DNA of 33,028 nt. Source: Bacteroidota bacterium (GTDB taxonomy: Bacteria > Bacteroidota > Bacteroidia > Bacteroidales > GCA-2748055). The notes below the pieces were generated by a model, which ran no database searches, had not been told where the DNA came from, and worked only from the letters and a program-made list of their open reading frames with translations. Below, in pieces: positions 1-6,958 of the stretch (positions are counted from its first letter, which is position 1; every line of letters starts with the position of its first letter). The position numbers and the translations under genes were made by a program. The stretch is from assembly GCA_002748055.1 (NCBI GenBank), contig PDRI01000035.1, forward strand, positions 1 to 33,028, in the 5' to 3' direction.

Positions 1-69
1 TTGTGCAAACCAACGCGGCATCTAAGCGCTTTCTGATCCCTTTCAAAGGCTGTTTTCCGGGCGAAATCA

Positions 70-90
70 TTACTTTTACGAAAAAAGTAA
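70..90. other. Perfect AT-rich stem-loop upstream of first hemerythrin gene
   Basis: TTACTTTT (70-77) and AAAAGTAA (83-90) are perfect 8-base inverted arms around the loop ACGAA. The element ends 3 bases before the ATG at 94. It could be an operator or an mRNA hairpin that affects translation. It has no GC-rich stem, so it is a poor intrinsic terminator. Its function is unknown. Confidence 0.4.
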
Positions 91-93
91 GGA

Positions 94-807
94 ATGCTTC
101 CCAACACCAAAACCCCCTTCAGGCCGCATACAAGAATGCTGGATTTACTGAACAGGAAAAGTGCCGTACTGCTTTTCCTGGAACACTTTGAAGTGGACTT
201 CCGCCTCGGGAATAAAACGGTGCGGCAGATTTGCAGGGAATACAACATCGACGAGGAGGCTTTTATTCTGATAGGCAACCTCTACAATGGAATCCTCCCG
301 GAAGCCGGGGAACTCTGCAATGCCCGGAGCCTGGACTCCATCATTAATTTTCTGCATTCCAGCCATCAGTTCTACAAAGAGGACAAATACCCGGAGATCA
401 TGGATCTGCTGGCTAGCCTGCACGAGGACCAGCACTCGAAGGATGCAATGCTTTTGGAGCAGTTCTTCAAGGACTATTTTCAGGAGGTGCTGGAACACCT
501 CGCTTATGAGGAGGAAATCGCCTTCCCCTATTTTCGTTCACTCCTGGACAAAGGGAATGAATGGAAGGGGAAGGACTACTCGGCAGGGGATTACATGGAG
601 CATCACAGCGACATTGAGTCCAAGCTGGAGGACTTGAAAAATCTGATGCTCAAGCACATTAGCATTAAAGGGAGGCTCAACCTCAAGCGCAGGTTCCTGA
701 ACAGCCTCTTCGAATTGGAATTCGATCTGAAAACCCATTCAATGATTGAGGAAGAGATTCTGGTTCCACTGGTCGAAAAACTGGAGAAGGACAAAATCGA
801 TGGATAA
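94..807 (+). CDS. Hemerythrin/RIC-like diiron protein (copy 1)
   Basis: This 237-residue protein has the layout of the RIC/YtfE/ScdA family, which repairs or protects Fe-S clusters under NO or oxidative stress. An N-terminal ScdA_N-like segment (about residues 15-50, with DFRLGNKTVRQIC) precedes a four-helix hemerythrin-like domain. Likely iron ligands are visible: SHQFYKEDKYPEI, the HLAYE pair before EIAFPY, the His of MEHHSDIE, and HSMIEEEILVP near the C-terminus. The canonical Cys-Cys of ScdA_N (as in DFCCGG) is replaced by RLGN. The ATG at 94 is chosen because the preceding residues PHTRM align with ETRM in the paralogue at 3477. The stop overlaps the next gene's start by 8 bases, so the two are translationally coupled. 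The role could be repair or sensing; the pairing with a regulator favours sensing, which is inference. Confidence 0.82.
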   Translation: MLPNTKTPFRPHTRMLDLLNRKSAVLLFLEHFEVDFRLGNKTVRQICREYNIDEEAFILIGNLYNGILPEAGELCNARSLDSIINFLHSSHQFYKEDKYPEIMDLLASLHEDQHSKDAMLLEQFFKDYFQEVLEHLAYEEEIAFPYFRSLLDKGNEWKGKDYSAGDYMEHHSDIESKLEDLKNLMLKHISIKGRLNLKRRFLNSLFELEFDLKTHSMIEEEILVPLVEKLEKDKIDG

Positions 808-1387
808 ATGCCGTATCCATATCGCCATTCTGGAGCCCTCCGACATCGTGTTCGAAGGCCTGTCGGCTTCCTTACGTCATTCGCATGAACACTTTGTGAT
901 CCACAGGGTCGTTGACCTCAACGATCTGGAGAATAAGGGCATCCATATCCCTTTCCGAATCGTAATCATGAATCCGGTCCTGGTGTTAAATCGACTTTCC
1001 TTCCTGAACAAGCTTAGAAAGAAACAAGCGGATTGTTCCTGGGTCGGGCTGCTGTATGCCCTTTATAACCAGGAAACCGTCAAGGTCTTTGATGAAACAA
1101 TCTTTCTGAATGAACCCCAGGAAATCATCGAACAGAAGATAAAGTCCATCATTGGACATTGCCCCTGCGACGACGTTCATTCGGATGATCTTACCGAACG
1201 GGAAAAGGAAGTGCTTACCCTGTTGACAGGGGGCTGCTCCAACAAGGACATTGCCGAAAAACTCAACATCAGCGTACACACGGTAATCAGCCACCGAAAG
1301 AACCTTGTGGAAAAAACCGGCATTAAGAGCCTCTCCGGGCTCACCATCTATGCCATTACCAAAAAAATCATTTCCCTGAATACCTGA
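800..1387 (+). CDS. LuxR/NarL-type regulator with degenerate receiver (copy 1)
   Basis: This 195-residue protein has a receiver-like N-terminal half and a C-terminal LuxR/GerE helix-turn-helix (about residues 130-193: LTEREKEVLTLL, then SVHTVISHRKNL). The receiver appears non-canonical. The expected phosphoacceptor Asp at the end of beta-3 is Asn58 (FRIVIMNP), the N-terminal acidic pair is reduced to Glu12, and the usual Lys before the last helix is absent (FLNEP). The start at 800 gives a normal beta-1 strand (CRIHIAILEP) and overlaps the hemerythrin gene. No histidine kinase gene is nearby. It probably controls transcription through a signal other than phosphorylation, perhaps from its hemerythrin partner; that is inference. 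A paralogue lies at 4213. Confidence 0.85.
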   Translation: MDKCRIHIAILEPSDIVFEGLSASLRHSHEHFVIHRVVDLNDLENKGIHIPFRIVIMNPVLVLNRLSFLNKLRKKQADCSWVGLLYALYNQETVKVFDETIFLNEPQEIIEQKIKSIIGHCPCDDVHSDDLTEREKEVLTLLTGGCSNKDIAEKLNISVHTVISHRKNLVEKTGIKSLSGLTIYAITKKIISLNT

Positions 1388-1494
1388 TCCCCGCCATCCC
1401 CTGGCCGAATCGGTCAGAATTCCCCGAAAAAATAGCCAATTAAGGGGATTTCACCAGAGTAGAATATTTCCTTTTTTTACAGAAAAAGAAGTCT

Positions 1495-2211
1495 ATGCGA
1501 AACTGGAAAACACAGAAAGATCGTTTCGAGGTCAAAGATGTACGAGCACTCAAGGGGAACTTCCTGCCTTCCATCCTGAAAAAGGCACAATCCCTTCAAG
1601 TCGGGCAAGGCCTGTGCATCGTACAAAGCTTTGAACCCATCCCCCTCTATTCAGCAATGAGCGATCTGGGTTTTAAACACCTGACCGACAAAGTTTCTGA
1701 AACAGAATACAGGGTCTATTTCTACAAGGCAACTGAGGCATCGGCTGACAGCAGTGAAGACCCCGAATTGCCCTTCAAACCAACAGCCATTGTTAATTTC
1801 AATACCATTGATGCAGAACTTGCAGACGTGGTGGTAAACTTCTGGAAACAGATCTGGGGAAAAGAAAACCCGGCCATCGACATGAAAACCCGCTTGCTTT
1901 TATCATTGGCCAATGGGGTGGGCGCAGGCCGTATGCGTCAGGCAGTCAGGGAATTTGTCAAGGCCTATTCAGTAGGGGTTGAAACCGCTGTATTTGATGA
2001 AGTTTTTGCCATGTTTGCCTGGAACCAGGGGGTGGGTTATTTTGCTTCGGAGATTGGCCCCTCTGCGCTTTTTGCAGCCTATAAACTGGTGAAGGTTCAG
2101 GAAGAAAAAGGAAGCCCCAGAGGGGAAATCGTCGATATGCTTCTGGAACGATTCGGCGACAAGAACCCCGACGTGAGTACCTTTTACTCAAAAAAAGGAA
2201 AACACGAATAA
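1495..2211 (+). CDS. DUF2249 - carboxymuconolactone decarboxylase-like (AhpD-fold) fusion
   Basis: Residues about 8-80 match the DUF2249 pattern, a TusA-like small alpha/beta fold (FEVKDVRALKG, then GLCIVQSFEPIPLYSAM, then YRVYFYKA). Residues about 115-220 look like an all-helical AhpD/CMD domain (MKTRLLLSLANGVGAG, then FDEVFAMFAWNQGVGYFA). No CxxC redox motif is visible in the AhpD-like part, so peroxidase activity is doubtful. DUF2249 proteins often occur beside hemerythrin and nitrogen-oxide genes, which fits this context. The gene follows the first regulator after 107 bases that hold A/T runs but no clear promoter match. It sits 14 bases before the membrane-protein gene, probably in one operon. 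The biochemical role is unknown. Confidence 0.7.
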   Translation: MRNWKTQKDRFEVKDVRALKGNFLPSILKKAQSLQVGQGLCIVQSFEPIPLYSAMSDLGFKHLTDKVSETEYRVYFYKATEASADSSEDPELPFKPTAIVNFNTIDAELADVVVNFWKQIWGKENPAIDMKTRLLLSLANGVGAGRMRQAVREFVKAYSVGVETAVFDEVFAMFAWNQGVGYFASEIGPSALFAAYKLVKVQEEKGSPRGEIVDMLLERFGDKNPDVSTFYSKKGKHE

Positions 2212-2225
2212 AAAAAGCACAAGTC

Positions 2226-3464
2226 ATGAACAAAACCTGGTTATTCCGAGGCTACCTGTTCCTGGGCGCCTTGTATGTCCTTCTCAAAATCGGCTATGTT
2301 GCAGCCGGTTACCTGCACACCGGGGCCATCCTGCACGGGGTCGTGCCCTCCGCTTTAACACTCCTGGCCGGAATCCTTGCATTGAAGGCCTCCGGAAAAG
2401 GAAGCGGGAGCAAAGCCTGGAACCGGGTTCTACTCATCCTTCCCGTTCTGATCTTTGTCATCACCCCCGTTTTTATGTACCTGAAGATGGGGGCCGAAGA
2501 ATGGCTAACCGAAGGGCGTGCCTCCGTGCTGGTCATCTACCTTGTAATGGCTGTGCTTCAGACACTGATCGCAATAAAACTGATGACTAAGTCGGGAACC
2601 AAAACGACACTGAAACCTCCGCTTCCGGGAATCCTGGCCTTTTTCATGGTTCTTCTGACCATGCCGCTGGGCCACGCTGCCATGATCATGATGGAAAAGT
2701 TCTTTGGGGAACAGCACGTGATCGTTGCTGCACTAATTCTGGGTTTCTTAGGTTTTTTTCTCCTGATCTGGGGGAATCTGTCCCATAAAGAAACCCGGGC
2801 CACCTTCCTGGGACTATTCGCAGGGCTATTCATCTGGACCGGCTGGATTGAGTTTGCCTATGTCTATTATGCCAATCGTTTCGGGGTTGAGCCTCTGGTC
2901 GTAAATGGTGAAGTTGTCACCAAACCTGAATACCTCATCCTGCCCTCCTCCATTGGTTTCTGGGCCATTCTGATGATCTACTATTTCTTCGGGACCCGCA
3001 CCGGATGCAAACTCTTTACCTGGATGCAGAAGGTCCTGAAGCTGTCGAAAAAGCTTAAGTTCAAGCCGGCTGTAAGAAATGTGGCCATGACCACCTTTAT
3101 GGAGCTTACCGCTCTGCTCTGGACCTTCTATCTGGTGCTTTTGATTCTTTACGACGAACGTTTCTTTGGCGACCATCATGCAATGACCTACGTCGTTGCC
3201 TTTGGATGCCTGCTCTGGTCCCTCTTCCTCTTCATCCGCCTGCTCAAAATAGCTAAGCTGGCCTACGCAATACGCTATGCCATTCCGACTGTGATCATTT
3301 TTTGGAATTTCGTCGAAATTCTTGCACGCTGGAATGTTTTCAAAGAGATTTGGGTTGAGCCTCTTCAATACTGGCTCGAGATGTTGATTACCCTGATGGT
3401 ATTCATCATCCTGATGCTTGTTCTGGCATTTGAAAAAAAGAAAACCAAGGTAACCAGCTTCTAA
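2226..3464 (+). CDS. Polytopic inner-membrane protein, family not recognised
   Basis: This is a 412-residue, strongly hydrophobic protein with roughly eleven or twelve membrane spans and short charged loops (for example around residues 58-66, 245-280 and 400-412). Histidines lie in or near several spans: GYLHTGAILHGV near the N-terminus, MPLGHAAMIMM, GEQHVIVAA and FGDHHAMTYV. These could ligate heme or metal, but no NnrS, NorB or cytochrome oxidase signature can be assigned by eye. It is flanked by 14- and 12-base gaps inside the hemerythrin/regulator operon. A role in NO or O2 handling, or as a membrane partner of the diiron proteins, is inferred from position only. Confidence 0.75.
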   Translation: MNKTWLFRGYLFLGALYVLLKIGYVAAGYLHTGAILHGVVPSALTLLAGILALKASGKGSGSKAWNRVLLILPVLIFVITPVFMYLKMGAEEWLTEGRASVLVIYLVMAVLQTLIAIKLMTKSGTKTTLKPPLPGILAFFMVLLTMPLGHAAMIMMEKFFGEQHVIVAALILGFLGFFLLIWGNLSHKETRATFLGLFAGLFIWTGWIEFAYVYYANRFGVEPLVVNGEVVTKPEYLILPSSIGFWAILMIYYFFGTRTGCKLFTWMQKVLKLSKKLKFKPAVRNVAMTTFMELTALLWTFYLVLLILYDERFFGDHHAMTYVVAFGCLLWSLFLFIRLLKIAKLAYAIRYAIPTVIIFWNFVEILARWNVFKEIWVEPLQYWLEMLITLMVFIILMLVLAFEKKKTKVTSF

Positions 3465-3476
3465 AAACACGATCCA

Positions 3477-4223
3477 ATGCAACAGAATCTAGCAATTCTG
3501 GCAGAAACACGAATGGCCGATGTGATCCACCTGGACTACCGCCTTATCACAATCCTCGGACGATTTGGAATTGAATTCGGGTTTGGAAACAAAAGCGTCG
3601 AAGAAGTATGTCTGGACTATGGGGTCGATTGCCGTTTCTTCCTCGAGATCACCAACTCCTTTCACAACCCGGAGTACTTTCCCCAGAAAGAACTCCAGCG
3701 CTTCAATGTAAGCCTGATCCTCGACTACCTCAGAAACACGCACGAGTTCTACGTGGAAATCAAAATCCCCGAAATCCAGGCCTACATCGACGAGATGGAA
3801 GAGAATGCTTCCAGCAACCAGCAAAAAAGCATTGTGCACCTGAATCAGTTCTTCAGAGAATACACAGAAGAACTCAGAGAGCACCTTTCCAGAGAAGATG
3901 AATCGGTGTTTCCATACATCCGGGCCCTTCAAAAAGCCTACGAATCAAAAGAGGTCCCGGAGGATCTTTACCAGGAGATGTTGAAAGACCCCATTCGTAC
4001 CTACGAAAAAAACCACGATAATTTGGAGATTAAGCTCAGCGACCTGAAGAATCTCATCATTAAATACCTCCCTCCTATTTCCAGCAAAGACTGCCGTAAG
4101 TTGCTCTTTGAATTATTCCGGCTCGAATCGGATCTGGAAAACCATGCCAGGATAGAAGACAAGGTCCTCATCCCAAAGGTTATTATGATAGAAAACGAGT
4201 TGCTGGAGTACCATGGAAGCTGA
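3477..4223 (+). CDS. Hemerythrin/RIC-like diiron protein (copy 2)
   Basis: This 248-residue protein is a paralogue of the one encoded at 94, collinear over its length. The ScdA_N-like segment (GIEFGFGNKSVEEVC) again lacks the Cys-Cys pair. The hemerythrin-like domain keeps THEFYVEIKIPEI, HLSRE before DESVFPYI, the His of KNHDNLE, and HARIEDKVLIP. These correspond to most of the His/Glu diiron ligands of YtfE. A His equivalent to the second-helix ligand is less clear: the best candidate, in VHLNQFF, is shifted. The stop overlaps the downstream regulator start by 11 bases. It may have diverged in ligand or redox preference from copy 1. Repair versus sensing is not decided by sequence. Confidence 0.82.
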   Translation: MQQNLAILAETRMADVIHLDYRLITILGRFGIEFGFGNKSVEEVCLDYGVDCRFFLEITNSFHNPEYFPQKELQRFNVSLILDYLRNTHEFYVEIKIPEIQAYIDEMEENASSNQQKSIVHLNQFFREYTEELREHLSREDESVFPYIRALQKAYESKEVPEDLYQEMLKDPIRTYEKNHDNLEIKLSDLKNLIIKYLPPISSKDCRKLLFELFRLESDLENHARIEDKVLIPKVIMIENELLEYHGS

Positions 4224-4815
4224 AAGAGCACATATCATCATTGCTGCCCTTTCCTTCGCCAACAGGCTGGGCATCAAAACCCTGCTTGGGGTAATGGGGC
4301 TCGATCCCGAGATCACGGAGGCCGCTGACTATGAGCAACTGATCAATCTGACGAAGAACCCAAACAGTTTTAGCCATCTCATCCTTGATGAAGACCTCCT
4401 TCCAAGTCCTAAACATATTCATTTTGAGAGGGTTATGAACTATTGCTCCGATATCAGGGTGCTGACCATCTGCAACAACAATGCAGACATGTATTCCGGC
4501 AGTTTCACCCTGCTCTACCAGGAAAGCAGCAAAAGGGTGCTTGAAGCCCTTGGGGATCTGTTCACCGAGCCTTCGGCAGCCCCCCAAAAGAACGGAGACA
4601 ATATTGTCCTGAGTGAGCGGGAGGTGGATGTATTGAAACAGGTGGCCCTGGGCTATGCAAATAAAGAGATCGCAGAAGCCCTGTACATAAGCGTAAACAC
4701 CGTCATCTCCCACCGAAAAAACATTACGGACAAACTGGGGATCAAGACCATTGCCGGACTAACCGTCTATGCGATTATGAACAACCTGATATCGCCTGAT
4801 AATGTCAGATCCTGA
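4213..4815 (+). CDS. LuxR/NarL-type regulator with atypical receiver (copy 2)
   Basis: This 200-residue paralogue of the regulator at 800 has a LuxR/GerE HTH at about residues 134-197 (LSEREVDVLKQVALGYANKEIA, split by the usual turn, then SVNTVISHRKNI). In the N-terminal half Asp59 (LILDEDLL) aligns with Asn58 of copy 1. The acidic pair that would bind Mg2+ near residues 12-15 is missing (IIIAALSF), and the conserved Lys is replaced (FTLLYQES). Classical phosphorylation is therefore doubtful. The ATG at 4213 is the only start that preserves beta-1. It is probably the last gene of the operon that begins at 94. Confidence 0.84.
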   Translation: MEAERAHIIIAALSFANRLGIKTLLGVMGLDPEITEAADYEQLINLTKNPNSFSHLILDEDLLPSPKHIHFERVMNYCSDIRVLTICNNNADMYSGSFTLLYQESSKRVLEALGDLFTEPSAAPQKNGDNIVLSEREVDVLKQVALGYANKEIAEALYISVNTVISHRKNITDKLGIKTIAGLTVYAIMNNLISPDNVRS

Positions 4816-4875
4816 ACCTGACAAATCATAAGATTTTAGGATTGTAAGGAAGAAGGAATATGCCTTGCTTTAACG

Positions 4876-5238
4876 ATGGAACAATGTAAAATTACAATTC
4901 TGGCCAAATCCAGGTCTGGAAAAATTTTCAGGTGCCTTACCTGCAACCGGATTCACATTGAGTTTAACAACCTCTACTTTACCTTCACAAATGAGCAGTT
5001 CAACAGTTTCAGGGACTATTTCCTGGAGCTTGACATCGCTGAGCTTGAGAGACAATGCCTGAAAACCCCCTGTATGCGGAAGATTATGATTCCCTTCCAG
5101 AGCTTTGGCTTTCACGCACTGTTTCATGCCAGCGAAATCCGGGAACTGCAAATGATGCTCCTGGGAAAAACGGAGCCGGAACAACCGGCCCCTTCGGATA
5201 TTGGCATGGAAAGATTTCCGGAATTCTCCATGAATTAA
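4876..5238 (+). CDS. Small CxxC protein, conserved Bacteroidota type (possibly DUF6686)
   Basis: This 120-residue soluble protein has an N-terminal zinc-ribbon-like core: Cys4, then CLTCNRIHIEFNN (a CxxC at about 20-23) and two further Cys in ERQCLKTPCMRK. It resembles the short proteins annotated as DUF6686 in Bacteroidota; I recognise the pattern but cannot confirm the family. It has no signal peptide or membrane span. It lies 60 bases after the regulator at 4213 and 86 bases before the flavodoxin start, and probably has its own expression. Metal binding is plausible; the function is unknown. Confidence 0.6.
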   Translation: MEQCKITILAKSRSGKIFRCLTCNRIHIEFNNLYFTFTNEQFNSFRDYFLELDIAELERQCLKTPCMRKIMIPFQSFGFHALFHASEIRELQMMLLGKTEPEQPAPSDIGMERFPEFSMN

Positions 5239-5240
5239 TG

Positions 5241-5295
5241 TGTCAAAACCACAAACAATAGTGATTGACAGGCAGCGCAAGCACAGATAATTTTA
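5241..5295 (+). promoter_or_regulatory. Flavodoxin promoter with flanking inverted repeat
   Basis: TTG (5265-5267) is separated by 20 bases from TAATTTTA (5288-5295), which fits the Bacteroidota -33 TTG / -7 TAnnTTTG pattern with one mismatch in the last base. The -33 element is part of TTGACA (5265-5270), the right arm of a perfect inverted repeat whose left arm is TGTCAA (5241-5246). A regulator could bind there, or the repeat could fold at the 3' end of the upstream transcript. Confidence 0.45.
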
Positions 5296-5324
5296 GCATT
5301 CATATTAATCTGAATTTTTTAAAA

Positions 5325-5822
5325 ATGAGTAAGACAGCAGTTTTTTACGGTTCTTCAACCGGAAATACCGAAGCAGCAGCAAAAGAAATTGCCAAGGAGC
5401 TTGGTGCCGATGTATTTGACGTAGCCAGCAATCCCTCCGATAAACTGGAAGCCTACGACAACCTGGTCCTTGGATCCTCCACCTGGGGGATCGGTGATCT
5501 CCAGGACGACTGGGAAGATTTCATCTCGAACCTCGAGGATGCCAACCTGGAAGGAAAAACCGTTGCTCTTTTTGGCTACGGCGACAGCGAATCCTATGCC
5601 GACAGTTATGTTGACGCCATGGGAACCCTTTACAATACTGTTAAAGACAAAGGGTGTAAGCTTGTAGGTGCAGTTGACACCGAGGGCTACGAATATGAGG
5701 AATCCACCGCCGTAGTTGATGGAAAATTCGTTGGACTGGCACTCGACGAAGAGAACCAGGGCGACCAGACGGAAGACAGAATTAATGCATGGGTTTCAAG
5801 CATTAAGAACGAGTTCAATTAA
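5325..5822 (+). CDS. fldA: Flavodoxin (long-chain type)
   Basis: This is a 165-residue FMN-binding electron carrier. The phosphate-binding loop is near residues 9-15 (GSSTGNTE), a 50s-loop Trp lies in STWGIGDLQDDW, and a 90s-loop Tyr lies in GYGDSESYADSYVDAM. The insertion that marks long-chain flavodoxins is present. The start at 5325 (MSKTAVFYGS) is preferred over an in-frame upstream start because beta-1 begins there and a promoter lies just upstream. It is acidic and cytoplasmic. It would replace ferredoxin under iron limitation and is a natural acceptor for the PFOR at 26463. The next gene encodes its usual Bacteroidota neighbour, DUF2023. Confidence 0.95.
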   Translation: MSKTAVFYGSSTGNTEAAAKEIAKELGADVFDVASNPSDKLEAYDNLVLGSSTWGIGDLQDDWEDFISNLEDANLEGKTVALFGYGDSESYADSYVDAMGTLYNTVKDKGCKLVGAVDTEGYEYEESTAVVDGKFVGLALDEENQGDQTEDRINAWVSSIKNEFN

Positions 5823-5834
5823 ATCCCTAAGCTT

Positions 5835-6236
5835 TTGAAATACACCTGTGCAGATTTCCGATCGCCCGGAATACAGATTCTGATTCACCATATCTACGAA
5901 TACAAGAAGGGTGTCCGGAATATGGTGTTGCATACCATGGAGCATGCCGAACTTGAACAAGCCGAGTTCATCCTGAAGCAGAAAGGAATGTGCTACCATG
6001 TTGCTAAAGTAAACTGTAGGAAGGTCAATATTTTTTTCGGGAATCCCGATTGTGTAAAAGTAATCCAGTCATTTGGCCCGATGTCCCTTTCCGACTACAG
6101 TCCGGAACAGGACTTCATCCTGGGAATTATGCTGGGTTACGATTCAAAGCAACAATGCAAAAGGTATCTGGGTAGAAAGACAAGGGAGCAGGAAAAAACC
6201 CACCTGCTTCCCTGTCGCCCGGTAGAGGTTGCCTGA
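5835..6236 (+). CDS. DUF2023 family protein, flavodoxin neighbour
   Basis: This 133-residue protein carries the DUF2023 pattern: HHIYEYKKGVRNMVLHTM near the N-terminus, then FFGNPDCVKVIQSFG and DFILGIMLGYD. DUF2023 genes typically sit next to flavodoxin genes in Bacteroidota, as here (12-base gap). The conserved region begins before any in-frame ATG, so the likely start is TTG at 5835. Its Cys (for example GMCYHVAKVNCRK) and the linkage suggest a role with flavodoxin, but no activity is known. The stop is 3 bases before the TetR start, so read-through into the next operon is possible. Confidence 0.75.
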   Translation: MKYTCADFRSPGIQILIHHIYEYKKGVRNMVLHTMEHAELEQAEFILKQKGMCYHVAKVNCRKVNIFFGNPDCVKVIQSFGPMSLSDYSPEQDFILGIMLGYDSKQQCKRYLGRKTREQEKTHLLPCRPVEVA

Positions 6237-6239
6237 ACC

Positions 6240-6851
6240 ATGCAATACCTGAAAAACGATATCCGCCACAAAATCCTGGATGCCGCCAAAAAAGAATTCA
6301 TTGAAAAGGGATTCAAGGGCAGCTCTATGCGTAGCATTGCGGCGCTTTCGGGTGTGACCACAAGCAATATCTACAACTATTACCAGAGCAAGGATCAGAT
6401 TTTTCAGGAAATCCTGGCCCCCCTGCTCGAATGCTTCAGGAAACTGGAGGAGGACCACAACAGTCCCGAACGCATCAGTCTCAGGATTTTCGACTCGAAA
6501 GAGGAGCAGCAACTCAGGATCAATCAGCTCGTTGACCTCATCCTCATCCATCGGGATGAATTAAAGCTCCTGCTTTTTAAATCGCACGGATCATCCCTCG
6601 AAAGCTTTCGGGATGAATACACCAACAGGCAAACGGTGATGGGGCTGGAATACTGCAAGATGATTTCGGACAAGTATCCCTACATCCAGTCGGATATTTC
6701 AGAATTTTTCCTTCACTCCATGAGTTCATGGATCATAACCATCATCGGAGAGATTGTGTCCCACAACCTCAGTCCTGAGGATATTGAGCGTTTTGTTGGT
6801 GAGTATATCGAATTCTTAACCGCAGGCTGGAAAAAGATGATGAGGGCATGA
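6240..6851 (+). CDS. TetR family transcriptional regulator
   Basis: This is a 203-residue repressor-type protein. A TetR_N helix-turn-helix spans about residues 8-55 (ILDAAKKEFIEKGFKGSSM, then SGVTTSNIYNYYQSKDQIF). The helical C-terminal half has no family-specific motif; it would bind a ligand and dimerise. It starts 3 bases after DUF2023 and is 107 bases upstream of the MMPL transporter gene on the same strand. It is therefore the likely local regulator of the transporter operon, responding to a hydrophobic substrate. The ligand is unknown. Confidence 0.9.
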   Translation: MQYLKNDIRHKILDAAKKEFIEKGFKGSSMRSIAALSGVTTSNIYNYYQSKDQIFQEILAPLLECFRKLEEDHNSPERISLRIFDSKEEQQLRINQLVDLILIHRDELKLLLFKSHGSSLESFRDEYTNRQTVMGLEYCKMISDKYPYIQSDISEFFLHSMSSWIITIIGEIVSHNLSPEDIERFVGEYIEFLTAGWKKMMRA

Positions 6852-6869
6852 TTTTTTTTGAACAATTAG

Positions 6870-6880
6870 GAACAGTGTTC
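6870..6880. promoter_or_regulatory. Candidate TetR operator
   Basis: GAACA-G-TGTTC is a short inverted repeat with perfect 5-base arms in the 107-base gap between the TetR and MMPL genes. Flanking bases extend the symmetry partly, and another GAACA lies at 6860-6864. Its position suggests the TetR target. No clear -7 box was found in this gap. Confidence 0.35.
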
Positions 6881-6958
6881 TTTTTTGAGAATTCACTAAA
6901 GCAAACAAACAGGATAAAAATCAAGGGCATTTCCCCTTATAAACAGTAAGCACAAAAA

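Noticed and set aside
3..191. 62-codon open frame at the left edge, plus strand
   Set aside because: It overlaps the hemerythrin gene in another frame, resembles no protein family, and crosses the hairpin at 70-90.
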